Assembly: GCA_944324345.1 (NCBI GenBank)
Contig: CALUVT010000002.1
Coordinates: forward strand, 248,001 to 312,000
DNA: 64,000 nucleotides
Direction of reading: 5' to 3'
Source of the DNA: Candidatus Gastranaerophilales bacterium
GTDB lineage: Bacteria > Cyanobacteriota > Vampirovibrionia > Gastranaerophilales > Gastranaerophilaceae
Made by a program: the position numbers and the translations under genes. Position 1 is the first letter of the stretch. Each line of letters starts with the position of its first letter. Below are positions 35,648 to 44,621 of the stretch, piece after piece. The notes beneath the pieces are model-generated. The model was not told where the DNA came from, searched no databases, and saw only the letters and a list, made by a program, of their open reading frames with translations.

Positions 35648-36979
35648 ATGTTTAGCACGAGCGACATTATTACAGACAATAAAATATTGACAGATTATTT
35701 GTATGGAGTTCAAGCCCCATTACAAACGGCAAATATTTCTGATAAGCTTAAATCTTTAGAGACTGAAATGCTTACAGGTAGTGCTTTTATGCTTGCAATG
35801 CCGGTTTTAGGTTCAGCTTTAAAACCTCTAAAAATCTACAAAAATAGAAATGGTCAAACTTTTGCAGAGGCCTGGAAGAAAGCTGCAGCAGACAGTAAGG
35901 CAAATAGAGCAGTACTTAGCGGCAGTAATTTTTGGGAATCACGCAATAATCGCAGTCTTTTTAACGAAATAGACAGAATTGGGAAAGAACTCCCCACATA
36001 CAAAGCTGATGTTGACATAACACAATTAAATCAGAAAAAACTTTTGAAATATAATAACGCCAAAATAAAAAGTTCCTACTATGATGATGCAAGACGTTTG
36101 GTAGAAGAAACCAAGACAATGCTAGAAGATGCAAAAAATAATGGGACTAAAATATCAAAAGAACAATTAAAAAATCAATATAACAAAATCCTAAAAGCAA
36201 TGAGAGATGGTGATGCCAGAGTAAACATTGCAATGAAAAACGGTATTTTAAAGCCAACTTCAGCATATGGACGCCTAAAACACAACATTAAACTAAAAAC
36301 AGGTGCCTACAAATATAAAGGAGCAATGCTAAGGAGTGTAAAAGGAGCATCCGGCGTAAGGCTAGCATCTAAATGTGTTAAAGGTGCAGGTGTCATGGCA
36401 TTACTCGAAGCGGCCATAGAAATTCCAGATATTGTTGCAGCATTTAAAATAGATAAAGCAGAACGAGCACAAGGTAAAGAATCAAATAGAGCCCAAAAAC
36501 AATTATTAAAATCAGGGACAAAAGTCGGAGCAAGTATCCTTGGTTACGCCTTAGGTGCAGCAGCAGCCGGTACAATTGCCGGTTCAGTACTACCAGGTCT
36601 TGGGAATGCTGCCGGGGCAATTATAGGTTTTACCGGAGGGCTTATAGGAGGCTTTATAGCAAGCTTTACAGCCGGCAAAACTATGGATGCCGTAACAGGA
36701 GAAAAGAATTCTTTAGATATTTCAGAAAAAGAGCTCTACGCAGAAGAAAAAAACAGGGAAAAAATGCAAGCATCCGCACAAACTGCGAAATTAGGAGCCT
36801 TAAGCAACAAATACCAAGATGACATACTAAACGCTATTGCAAATGAAATCAACGAAGGTGGAGAATTGCCTGAGGAAGTTTTACAAGCGTTTGAAAATCT
36901 GCTAAATGAAAGAGAAAGTGGTCAAAGCAGGACATTAGATTTATTGGAAGATATTAACAACTTTGAATTTAGCGTATAA
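35648..36979 (+). CDS. Glycine-zipper membrane-active-like protein, paralogue 2
   Basis: 443 aa, AAGGGG before ATG. The long soluble N-terminal part includes a coiled-coil-like stretch (residues about 140-185). ALLEAAIEIPDIVAAFKIDKA near 250 matches the equivalent site in the 34677 protein. A strongly Gly/Ala-rich hydrophobic hairpin spans about 295-340 (GASILGYALGAAAAGTIAGS, GAIIGFTGGLIGGFIASF). The C-terminus is acidic and helical. Own promoter element and terminator, so the paralogues are separate units. Could be a pore-forming, scaffold or envelope protein; nothing decides this. Confidence 0.66.
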   Translation: MFSTSDIITDNKILTDYLYGVQAPLQTANISDKLKSLETEMLTGSAFMLAMPVLGSALKPLKIYKNRNGQTFAEAWKKAAADSKANRAVLSGSNFWESRNNRSLFNEIDRIGKELPTYKADVDITQLNQKKLLKYNNAKIKSSYYDDARRLVEETKTMLEDAKNNGTKISKEQLKNQYNKILKAMRDGDARVNIAMKNGILKPTSAYGRLKHNIKLKTGAYKYKGAMLRSVKGASGVRLASKCVKGAGVMALLEAAIEIPDIVAAFKIDKAERAQGKESNRAQKQLLKSGTKVGASILGYALGAAAAGTIAGSVLPGLGNAAGAIIGFTGGLIGGFIASFTAGKTMDAVTGEKNSLDISEKELYAEEKNREKMQASAQTAKLGALSNKYQDDILNAIANEINEGGELPEEVLQAFENLLNERESGQSRTLDLLEDINNFEFSV

Positions 36980-37010
36980 AAAACAGGGGTATCAAAACCC
37001 CTGTTTTTCT
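36980..37010. terminator. Bidirectional intrinsic terminator
   Basis: AACAGGGG (36982-36989) and CCCCTGTT (36998-37005) with T-runs on both strands. Confidence 0.8.
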
Positions 37011-37012
37011 AT

Positions 37013-37186
37013 TTAAATTGAAGATACATTAAAATCTCTTTCAGCACGACTAGAAGTACATTCAAATATAGGTTTTAAAAACCTCTCTATAGCAGCTTCC
37101 ATGGTGCTTATTTCATTTTTTAAAGCCTTATAATTTTCTTCTTTAACATCCCTCAATGCATTTTCAAAAATTTCATCATGGTACAT
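37013..37186 (-). CDS. Small helical protein of unknown function (57 aa)
   Basis: ATG at 37184-37186 preceded by AAGGAG at good spacing; stop TAA next to the bidirectional terminator. The product starts MYHDEIFENALRDVK and is charged and helical with one Cys. Size and N-terminus recall the 46-aa protein at 314-454. No family recognised. Confidence 0.55.
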   Translation of the reverse strand: MYHDEIFENALRDVKEENYKALKNEISTMEAAIERFLKPIFECTSSRAERDFNVSSI

Positions 37187-37359
37187 ATCCAATCTCCTTA
37201 TAAATCATGCAGATAAGACTGCAAACTACTTCACATATTCCCACTAACGGAAGATTTAACAACATTCTTTAATATAATTCACAATATTGTTACAAAATTT
37301 ATTATTTCTACAAAATAAAATAAGTTTAATGTAGAATATATAAGTACAGGGGAAAAAGA

Positions 37360-38193
37360 ATGGCAACTGATTTTTTAACAAGTTACGATTATTATTCTAG
37401 CAGACGCGATATGGAAGTCATATCAAATATAGTTGAGTCTTTGAAGAAAATTCTTGAAGAGGATAGACTACAAACACAACCTTTGTTTTTGAAAACATCC
37501 GAAAATTTAATCTTAAATATAGCAAGAAAAGTCGTTCAAGAAAAGAAAAAGACTTTCCTAATCGGCATTACGGGTGAAAGTGCATCCGGAAAAACCGTTT
37601 TTGTTGACAATACGATAAAGGCTTGTGTAAAAAAGAAAAAAGAAGGTATTTATACAGTTATACGATGTGATGATTATTACAAAGATACTTCTAAAGAATT
37701 GCTGCAAGCCGGAAGTTATGAAGAATTGTTTAAAACAGGATTTAGTTTTGATACTCCTGATGCAATTGATTTAGAGTTAATGAAAAAACATCTTATGAAA
37801 TTAAAAGCAGGAAGAGAAATTGTATCCCCTAAATATGATTTTGTAACTTGTGTTTCTGACCCTAACGGAGAAGTTAAAAAACCGGCGAAGGTTGTTTTGA
37901 CAGAAGGTTTATACGTCCTAAATGAAGGAATTAGAGATATTATGGACGTAAAAGTCTATGTTTATACCCCATTAGAAGTTATTAAAGAAAGATGGTATAA
38001 ACGAGCAGCATTGAGAGGTAAGACCGGAGCTGCGGCAGACCTTCAATTCCAAGATGTAAACAAGACTGCACAGCAATATATTCGTCCAGCCTATCAAATA
38101 TCCGATGCAGTTATCAATGGTATGGTTTCTCAAAAATACATACAAGATATTACAGATAAAATTTTTAACACTTTAAAAGATATTGTTGAATAA
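37360..38193 (+). CDS. Uridine kinase / phosphoribulokinase-family P-loop kinase
   Basis: 277 aa. An N-terminal ~65-residue helical extension precedes Walker A GESASGKT at 72-79, the IRCDDYYKD motif that positions the phosphate acceptor, SFDTPDAIDLELM, YDFVTCVSDP, and VVLTEGLYVLNE. This pattern fits uridine/cytidine kinase (UMP from uridine), though the extension and the weak base-binding region leave the substrate open. Single gene with its own terminator; AGGGGA before ATG. Confidence 0.82.
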   Translation: MATDFLTSYDYYSSRRDMEVISNIVESLKKILEEDRLQTQPLFLKTSENLILNIARKVVQEKKKTFLIGITGESASGKTVFVDNTIKACVKKKKEGIYTVIRCDDYYKDTSKELLQAGSYEELFKTGFSFDTPDAIDLELMKKHLMKLKAGREIVSPKYDFVTCVSDPNGEVKKPAKVVLTEGLYVLNEGIRDIMDVKVYVYTPLEVIKERWYKRAALRGKTGAAADLQFQDVNKTAQQYIRPAYQISDAVINGMVSQKYIQDITDKIFNTLKDIVE

Positions 38194-38195
38194 AA

Positions 38196-38222
38196 AAAAG
38201 ACCTGTATAACAGGTCTTTTTT
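38196..38222. terminator. Bidirectional intrinsic terminator
   Basis: AAAAGACCTG and CAGGTCTTTT stem with loop TATAA; A-run and T-run flanks serve both the kinase gene and the minus-strand Cys-rich gene. Confidence 0.85.
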
Positions 38223-38233
38223 CTATTTGTTAT

Positions 38234-38584
38234 TTATTGATTGTTTTGCATGCAGGAAGAACAACGTGGTTGAATTTGTTCACAAGTGTCACAAACATCA
38301 GGGAAAGCTCTTGTGCAAGTCGGACATGTATTTAAAGTTACCCTGGTACACTCATCGCATTTCATTTTTTGGACTTTGCACTTGTTGCAATTTTTAAACC
38401 CTGTAAAAGGATTTAAACTGAAATTTGTTCTATTTTCACCAATTCCGATATAAGGTAAAGGATTTGCATAAGAGATATACGGCATTGGGTTTAAAGACTG
38501 CATCCCTTCCCAGGCGGCAAAAGACGATTGTGCAGATAACAAAATTGCACCTGCTAATAATAAACTGATACTTAAATTTTTCAT
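38234..38584 (-). CDS. Secreted protein with five CxxC motifs (116 aa)
   Basis: Signal peptide MKNLSISLLLAGAILLSAQSSFA with an SFA-A cleavage site. A short Pro/Tyr/Asn region follows, and then a cysteine-knuckle array: CNKC, CDEC, CPTC, CDTC and CSSC, separated by 6, 7, 7 and 6 residues. Such spacing suggests two or more zinc-ribbon or disulfide-linked modules outside the cytoplasm. GGGAG precedes ATG. Encoded beside the SLH protein on the same strand, but separated by that gene's terminator. Not a family I recognise. Confidence 0.7.
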   Translation of the reverse strand: MKNLSISLLLAGAILLSAQSSFAAWEGMQSLNPMPYISYANPLPYIGIGENRTNFSLNPFTGFKNCNKCKVQKMKCDECTRVTLNTCPTCTRAFPDVCDTCEQIQPRCSSCMQNNQ

Positions 38585-38672
38585 AAAATACTCCCATAAC
38601 TTACGACTGCAAAACCAGTCTTCAAATTTATTTTAAACTTTATGAATAATTTTTACTATATCCAAAATAACA

Positions 38673-38703
38673 AGAGGACTACCCGAAAGTAGTCCTCTTT
38701 TAT
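38673..38703 (-). terminator. Intrinsic terminator of the SLH gene
   Basis: AGAGGACTAC / GTAGTCCTCT stem with a 6-nt loop. T-rich tracts follow on both strands; position suits the minus-strand SLH gene ending at 38728. Confidence 0.75.
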
Positions 38704-38727
38704 AACAATCTATAAAAACAATTTTAA

Positions 38728-40002
38728 TTAAAGTGATTGTTGAACTCTGCAAACTGATGCATCATCAAGTAAGATAACAAATACTTCTTCTCCGGCTTTT
38801 GCATGATATTTCAAACCAGGAGTAACAAGACCTGTTACCAAACCAACAGCAGCACCAACAGGAGTACCAATTGCTATACCTGTTCCAATCTTGTCAGGGC
38901 TAGGTATGAAGGCAAAACCTACACCAGCACCGGTACCTATAGCACCACCTGTAACTGTACATAGTACCAACTTACCTGCAGTCATCCAAGGACCTTCTTT
39001 CAATGAATAATCCTTTGAAAACGGTTTAGCATTAAATGCTAATTCTTTTCCGTTTGGCAAAACAATTTTGGTCAATTGAGGATAAACTCTTGCATTCTTG
39101 TTAAACCATTTTTGGTCTTTAATTTCGTTTATCTGTGCTATAAATTTTGTACCTTCTGGAATTACAAGAGTACCTTCCTTAGTATAAATAGCTTCAGGAG
39201 CTACAAATGTAACAATGTCACCAGCTTTATGGTCTTCAGATTTGAATTTTTCTGAGAAAGCTACTGCCAAAACATTACCTTCAGCTATAACACTTTCAAC
39301 ATTGTTAATCATAACTTCGTTATTTGGAGCCTTTCTTGTAACATCCAAATGCTCAACTCTTGTTTTACCAAGGTATTGTTCTTTAACCAAGTCTAATTTT
39401 TCTTTTAATCTTGCTAAAAGAACCGCAGCTTCAGCTCTTGACAAATTATCATTTGGTCTGAGTTCTCTTGAATCAGGATAATTTACATAAATACCATAGT
39501 TAATAGTCTTAGCATAAACTTTCTTAGCCCAAGCTGGTATTGCAGAAGCATCCTTAAACTGGTTAAGAACAGAAGTATCAGCATTCATATCTTTTGTGAT
39601 ATGGCTCATAACAGATTGAGCTTCAGATCTTAAAACTGCTCTATTTGGCTTAAACGTATTGTCAGGATAACCGTAAACTAAACCTAGCTGTTGAGAACGT
39701 AAAACATTTTCGTAATAAGAATCACCTTTTAAAACATCAGTAAACTTATTAGAGATATTCACATTCAGATTCTCATCAGAAAGAACCTTCAAGAGAGCTG
39801 TAACAAATTCTGCCCTTGTAATAGTTTTCTCCGGGTTAAAACGATCTCCAGTCAAGGTCATTATGTTATTGTCAACAACAACATTAATTTCCTTACTAGC
39901 CCAATAATTTTGGTTCACGTCAGCGATAGACGCAGCAAAAACAAGTCCAGCATTATACATAACCAAACATAATGCCACAACTCCTAAAATAAATTTCCGC
40001 AT
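38728..40002 (-). CDS. S-layer homology (SLH) domain protein
   Basis: 424 aa with a Sec signal peptide (about 1-23). Three SLH domains follow: NYWASKEINVVVDNNIM with ITRAEFVTAL, YYENVLRSQQLGLVYGYPDN with VLRSEA, and AWAKKVYAKTINYGIYVNYP with LSRAEAAVLLARL (to about 195). The C-terminal part has beta-strands and a Gly-rich hydrophobic region (VTGGAIGTGAGVGFAF, GTPVGAAVGLVTGLVTPG). SLH domains tether the protein to pyruvylated wall polysaccharide, which the csaB product at 15777 would make. GAGGAA precedes ATG. Confidence 0.9.
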   Translation of the reverse strand: MRKFILGVVALCLVMYNAGLVFAASIADVNQNYWASKEINVVVDNNIMTLTGDRFNPEKTITRAEFVTALLKVLSDENLNVNISNKFTDVLKGDSYYENVLRSQQLGLVYGYPDNTFKPNRAVLRSEAQSVMSHITKDMNADTSVLNQFKDASAIPAWAKKVYAKTINYGIYVNYPDSRELRPNDNLSRAEAAVLLARLKEKLDLVKEQYLGKTRVEHLDVTRKAPNNEVMINNVESVIAEGNVLAVAFSEKFKSEDHKAGDIVTFVAPEAIYTKEGTLVIPEGTKFIAQINEIKDQKWFNKNARVYPQLTKIVLPNGKELAFNAKPFSKDYSLKEGPWMTAGKLVLCTVTGGAIGTGAGVGFAFIPSPDKIGTGIAIGTPVGAAVGLVTGLVTPGLKYHAKAGEEVFVILLDDASVCRVQQSL

Positions 40003-40121
40003 TTTTAATTCCTCATATTTACTAGTAAACCTTTTTCGTGTATGATTATATCGTAGAATTAATAATTTGTAAACATGATATTAAAAAGTTGTATTATTTA
40101 CCCAATAAAGAAAGGAAAATT

Positions 40122-41558
40122 ATGGATAGTTACACTATGACGAAGATTGTTGCAACGCTTGGGCCTGCAACATCAACAAAAGAGAAAATCAGAGCTCTTT
40201 TCCATGCTGGTGTTACCATGTTCAGGTTAAATTCCTCACACGGTGATGTTGATATGCACAAAACAAACTTATCATACATTAGAGAGCTCGAAAAAGAAGA
40301 AAAAACATTGATACCTGTACTTTTAGACTTACAGGGACCTAAAATCAGAATCGGGAATTTGCCAGAATCAATCGAAATTAGCAAGGGGCAAATTTTAAAA
40401 TTTCGCCATCAACCTGAAGTTACAGGAGACATTCTTCCTGTTGATTACAAAGGCATGGCTGATGATGTAACCCCTGGCGAAAAAATCATGATTGATGATG
40501 GTAAAATTCAACTTGAAGTTGTTAAAGTAGAAGACAGAGTTATTTTTGCCAAAGTATTAACAGATGGGCTTCTAAAACAAAGAAAAGGTATAAATATCCC
40601 TGGTTCACAAGGAAGCTTAGATGTACTAACTGCAAGAGATTTAACTTTCGTTGAATTTGCAGCACACAACGACATTGACTACCTTGGACTTTCATTTGTA
40701 AGAAATGCTTCAGATGTTGTACAACTTCGTAAATTATTAGAAGAACACGGGAACAAAACAGCAAAAATTATTTCAAAAATTGAAAAACCTCAGGCAGTTG
40801 AAAATATCGACAGTATTATTGAAGTATCTGATGGTATTATGGTTGCAAGAGGCGACTTAGGCATTGAAATTTCAACAGAGAAAGTTCCAATTGTACAAAA
40901 GACTATAATAAGAAAAGCAAATGCAAAAAGAAAAGTAGTAATTGTTGCAACACAAATGCTTGACAGTATGATTGAAAACCCAATTCCTACACGTGCAGAA
41001 ACTTCTGACGTAGCGAATGCAATACTTGACGGCACAGATGCAATCATGTTATCCGGAGAAACAGCTGCAGGGGCTTATCCTGTTGAAGCAGTTGCAATGA
41101 TGAAAAAGATCGCTGATACCGTTGAAGAATCTCCATTTATGAGAAAAAATAAGTTCCCGCGTAAAATGATTGAGGAAGAAAAAGATTCTCAAGCAATGGC
41201 AATTGGTATGTCTATTGCTGACATGGCTAGAAAAATGCATATAAAAGCTGCGATTGCACTTACTGGAAGTGGATTTACAGCTGCTATGCTTGCAGAAGCA
41301 AAATTGAGCGTTCCAATCTTTGCTTGCTGTCCTAACAGACACATTTGCAGAGATGTAAAATTGTTTAGAGGAGTATATCCAGTTTCTCTTGATTTTAACG
41401 GATCAATAGACAAAGCTTCGATAGCTATGTTAGATGAATTCTTGATGAACAACTTAAAACTTGAAAAAGGTGATTACGTTGTAATTACCGGTTCTGTTCC
41501 TGAATTACTTGTTGGTGGAACAAACTTCATCAAAATTCATGAAATAGGTAAAAACTAA
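40122..41558 (+). CDS. pyk: Pyruvate kinase
   Basis: Converts PEP and ADP to pyruvate and ATP. 478 aa from ATG 40122 (AAAGGAAAA upstream). The N-terminus is TKIVATLGPAT with the active-site RLNSSHGD. LDLQGPKIRIG opens the B domain, followed by ISKIEKPQAVENIDSI, VARGDLGIEI, and DVANAILDGTDAIMLSGETA at the catalytic face. The C-terminal domain ends near 478, so no extra PEP-utiliser domain is present. Single gene with terminator. Confidence 0.97.
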   Translation: MDSYTMTKIVATLGPATSTKEKIRALFHAGVTMFRLNSSHGDVDMHKTNLSYIRELEKEEKTLIPVLLDLQGPKIRIGNLPESIEISKGQILKFRHQPEVTGDILPVDYKGMADDVTPGEKIMIDDGKIQLEVVKVEDRVIFAKVLTDGLLKQRKGINIPGSQGSLDVLTARDLTFVEFAAHNDIDYLGLSFVRNASDVVQLRKLLEEHGNKTAKIISKIEKPQAVENIDSIIEVSDGIMVARGDLGIEISTEKVPIVQKTIIRKANAKRKVVIVATQMLDSMIENPIPTRAETSDVANAILDGTDAIMLSGETAAGAYPVEAVAMMKKIADTVEESPFMRKNKFPRKMIEEEKDSQAMAIGMSIADMARKMHIKAAIALTGSGFTAAMLAEAKLSVPIFACCPNRHICRDVKLFRGVYPVSLDFNGSIDKASIAMLDEFLMNNLKLEKGDYVVITGSVPELLVGGTNFIKIHEIGKN

Positions 41559-41585
41559 TGCTATTGAAGATTAAATAAAAAAATA

Positions 41586-41616
41586 AAAAGTCCCGAATTA
41601 ATTCGGGACTTTTTTA
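41586..41616. terminator. Bidirectional intrinsic terminator
   Basis: Perfect palindromic stem AAAAGTCCCGAATT / AATTCGGGACTTTT followed by T-runs on both strands, between pyk and yjbQ. Confidence 0.85.
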
Positions 41617-41641
41617 TGTTTTTGTATCAAAAAAATTATTA

Positions 41642-42061
41642 CTAATAAACTATTTGCACATAAACAGTTCTTGTACGAGCTTTGTTATCAAAATCAATTA
41701 AAACTATTTGCTGCCATTGACCAAGTTGTAAAGCACCATCAATAAGGGGTACCATAGTACTGTTACCGACAATTGAAGCTCTTACGTGAGCGTATCCATT
41801 TCCGTCGTGCCAAGTTGCGTCATGATGATAATCTTGGTTCTGCATAGGTGCAAATTTTTCCAAAGCTTCAGGTAAATCCACCAGTAATCCAGGTTCAAAC
41901 TCAATATTTGAAATAGAAACAGTACTCCCTGCGACATATACATGAACAACAGCAGACTGCAAAGAATGGCTGTAAACAGCATTTTTTACCTTTTGAGTTA
42001 TATCAATTATATCGGTGAAACCTTGAGTATTAATAGTAAATTTTTCATTTATAACAGTCAT
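41642..42061 (-). CDS. yjbQ: YjbQ / UPF0047 family protein
   Basis: 139 aa with the family signature: FTDIIDITQKV, VVHVYVAGSTVSISNIE, a His-rich site DYHHDATWHDGNGYAHVRAS, and QLGQWQQIVLIDFD. Members have weak thiamin phosphate synthase activity, but the physiological role is unsettled. ATG 42061 follows GGGGTG; the GTG six nt upstream is less likely. Second gene of an obgE-yjbQ pair (17-nt gap). Confidence 0.88.
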   Translation of the reverse strand: MTVINEKFTINTQGFTDIIDITQKVKNAVYSHSLQSAVVHVYVAGSTVSISNIEFEPGLLVDLPEALEKFAPMQNQDYHHDATWHDGNGYAHVRASIVGNSTMVPLIDGALQLGQWQQIVLIDFDNKARTRTVYVQIVY

Positions 42062-42078
42062 ACACACCCCACAAATAT

Positions 42079-43362
42079 TTAACCGAAAATTTCGTCAGAA
42101 TAAAAAGCAAATTCCAAGTGATTTATGATAACAGTATCCCCATCTTTTATCCCAAGCTTTGAGAGTTCATCAAAAACACCCATACCTTTGAGAATATTTT
42201 GAAGTCTTATAACTTGCTCTGCATTTCTCTCATCAGTTACAGAAGCTAATCGGGAAATCTTTCCACCCTGTACAATAAATGTATCCTTCGAGACTTTAAA
42301 TATCTCGAAACTGCTATCATCATTGTTATAAGCTCCTGTATCTTCTTCAACAATCACATTAATTGATGTTTTTGGTATTTCATCGACTTTTTTAGCAACA
42401 AAATCCATAAGTTCAGATAGATTTTCCCCGCTTACAGCTGAAATTTCAAAAAGATCTGGGACAACTTTTTTGAACTCATTTTCAACAAGTCTTCTTTTGT
42501 CCTCATCGACAGAATCTATTTTATTTAAAACAACAACCTGGTACAAATTAGCAAGATGTTCAGAATATTTTGCCAATTCGGAATTTATTTTTGCATAATT
42601 TTCAAAAGGATTATCCTCAGTTATGTCTACAAGGTGTATAAGGAAACGACATCTTTCAACATGTCTTAAAAAATCGTGACCTAAACCTACTCCTTCAGAC
42701 GCACCTTCAATAAGTCCAGGGATATCAGCAACAACATAGCCGTCTCCGGAACGTTTTTTTACTACACCTAAATTCGGAATTAATGTTGTAAAAGGATAAT
42801 CCGCAATTTTTGGTTTAGCAGAACTAATTCTACTTATCAACGTCGATTTTCCTGCATTTGGCATTCCTAAAAGTCCGACATCAGCTATGAGCTTTAATTC
42901 TAAGAACAACTCTCTTTCAATTGAGGGTTCTCCTGGTTCACAAAACTGCGGGGCACGTTTTTGAGCTGTAGCAAATCTTGCATTACCTCTGCCACCACGA
43001 CCGCCCTTTGCAACCAGAACTTTTTGACCGTTCTTTGTTAAATCAGCAATTACACTCCCTGTTTTAACATCCTTAACAACTGTACCAACAGGAACTTTTA
43101 TAACAAGTTCCTTGGCACAACGCCCGTGCATATTTTTAATTCCGCCATTTTCACCTGCATCAGCCTTAAAAACAGACTTATGCTTAAAATCCATAAGTGT
43201 TGACATATTTTCATCAGCGACTAGAAACACATCACCGCCATTGCCACCGTCACCACCTGCAGGGCCACCTTTATCAACATATTTTTCTCTTCGCCAAGCG
43301 ACCATTCCATTGCCGCCACGGCCAGATACTACCCTAATTTTCGACTTGTCTATAAACTTCAT
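42079..43362 (-). CDS. obgE: GTPase ObgE/CgtA
   Basis: Ribosome-assembly and stress GTPase. 427 aa. The N-terminal Obg fold is rich in glycine (GRGGNGMVAWRREKY, GGPAGGDGGNGGDVFLV). The G domain has G1 GMPNAGKST, the switch DIPGLIEGASEGVGLGHDFL and NKID. The C-terminal OCT domain (about 345-427) starts SSFEIFKVSKDTFIVQG. The promoter region is shared with the divergent tsaD. No clear Shine-Dalgarno before the ATG. Confidence 0.96.
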   Translation of the reverse strand: MKFIDKSKIRVVSGRGGNGMVAWRREKYVDKGGPAGGDGGNGGDVFLVADENMSTLMDFKHKSVFKADAGENGGIKNMHGRCAKELVIKVPVGTVVKDVKTGSVIADLTKNGQKVLVAKGGRGGRGNARFATAQKRAPQFCEPGEPSIERELFLELKLIADVGLLGMPNAGKSTLISRISSAKPKIADYPFTTLIPNLGVVKKRSGDGYVVADIPGLIEGASEGVGLGHDFLRHVERCRFLIHLVDITEDNPFENYAKINSELAKYSEHLANLYQVVVLNKIDSVDEDKRRLVENEFKKVVPDLFEISAVSGENLSELMDFVAKKVDEIPKTSINVIVEEDTGAYNNDDSSFEIFKVSKDTFIVQGGKISRLASVTDERNAEQVIRLQNILKGMGVFDELSKLGIKDGDTVIINHLEFAFYSDEIFG

Positions 43363-43411
43363 TTTGATACCGATTTACGTCTTTTTTACTTGTTTCAAAA
43401 TCTCTTTGTAA

Positions 43412-43417
43412 TATAAT
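43412..43417 (+). promoter_or_regulatory. -10 box close to the tsaD start
   Basis: TATAAT 9 nt before ATG 43427, without a Shine-Dalgarno, giving at most a few nt of leader. Confidence 0.4.
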
Positions 43418-43426
43418 AATATTACT

Positions 43427-44482
43427 ATGAAAAACATAAAAAACAAATTATTCTCTAAAGAGCTTGTAAAAATTGGACCTGATAGCGGGTATGATAATTA
43501 TATTATGGCAATAGAATCAAGTTGCGATGAGACGGCTTGTGCTATTGTTAAAAACGGAAGAGAAGTAATCTCAAATGTTGTGGCATCACAAATTAAAACG
43601 CACGCACAATTTGGCGGAGTAATACCGGAAATTGCAGCAAGAGAGCATTTAGATTCCATTAATATAGTAATAGAAGAAGCTTTTAAACAAGCAAAGGAAA
43701 GTATCGGAATTGAACCAAAGGATATAACGGCATTTGCAGGCACTGTTGGTCCGGGGCTTGTAGGATGTTTGCTTGTAGGGCTTAATGCGGCAAAAACACT
43801 TGCCCTAACTTATGACAAACCGTTTATTGGGGTTAATCATTTAAATGCTCACCTTTGCGGAAACTATCTTGATACAGATTTAAAGCCTCCGTTTATGGCA
43901 CTATTGGTAAGTGGCGGGCACACACAAATAATTGATGTTAAGTCTTACTCTGAACAAAATATTCTGGGAGAAACAATTGATGATGCTGTAGGAGAAGCTT
44001 ATGATAAAGTAGCAAGACTTATTGGATTACCATATCCGGGAGGTCCAAAACTTGACAAGCTTGCTCAAGAAGGAAATCCTTATGCTTTTAAACTTCCAGA
44101 AGCTAAAGTTGACGGTTACAATTTCAGCTTTAGCGGTTTAAAAACTGCTGTTTTAAGGCTGGTAAAATCATTTCCTGAACAAGAAATGCCGGTAAAAGAT
44201 ATTTGTGCAAGTTTTCAGGAATGTGTGTCATCAACTCTTGTTCACAAGTTGAAAAAGGCTATTGAAAATTCCGGATATAAACAGGTTGTTATAGCCGGAG
44301 GAGTAGCCGCAAATTCAGAAATTAGAAAAAAAATATTTGCTCTGGAAAATGAAGGCTACAGAGTTTTTGCACCTCCAATGAAATATTGCACGGATAATGC
44401 TGCAATGGTTGCATCTTGTGCCTACTTTAATACGAATACATTTGATGATATAAACACTGAAGTTTTCTCACGAGTAAAATAA
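43427..44482 (+). CDS. tsaD: tRNA N6-threonylcarbamoyladenosine transferase TsaD
   Basis: Attaches threonylcarbamoyl to A37 of ANN-decoding tRNAs, with TsaB, TsaE and TsaC. 351 aa: AIESSCDETACAIV, IPEIAAREHL, GPGLVGCLLVGL, metal-binding HLNAHLCG, LLVSGGHTQI, and PGGPKLDKLAQEG, with C-terminal AGGVAANSEIR and CTDNAAMVA. A start at the internal ATG 43505 (MAIESSCDE) would match usual TsaD length better. ATG 43427 adds about 26 residues but sits next to the promoter, so it remains the first choice. Confidence 0.95.
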   Translation: MKNIKNKLFSKELVKIGPDSGYDNYIMAIESSCDETACAIVKNGREVISNVVASQIKTHAQFGGVIPEIAAREHLDSINIVIEEAFKQAKESIGIEPKDITAFAGTVGPGLVGCLLVGLNAAKTLALTYDKPFIGVNHLNAHLCGNYLDTDLKPPFMALLVSGGHTQIIDVKSYSEQNILGETIDDAVGEAYDKVARLIGLPYPGGPKLDKLAQEGNPYAFKLPEAKVDGYNFSFSGLKTAVLRLVKSFPEQEMPVKDICASFQECVSSTLVHKLKKAIENSGYKQVVIAGGVAANSEIRKKIFALENEGYRVFAPPMKYCTDNAAMVASCAYFNTNTFDDINTEVFSRVK

Positions 44483-44590
44483 TCGTAAATATTTGTAAAG
44501 ATATTGCTAAAACATTAACAAAAAATTTTTATTACAGACTTAGTAGTATAGTAAACATCTTGGGAAAACTATACTATGAAATCTTTTTGT

Positions 44591-44615
44591 GCGGAACCAT
44601 ACTTTGGATTCCGCA
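44591..44615. other. Hairpin downstream of tsaD
   Basis: GCGGAACC and GGATTCCGC can form a stem with one bulge, followed by ATTATTATT. It may be a weak terminator for tsaD or for a short transcript starting near 44560; no long T-run. Confidence 0.35.
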
Positions 44616-44621
44616 TTATTA

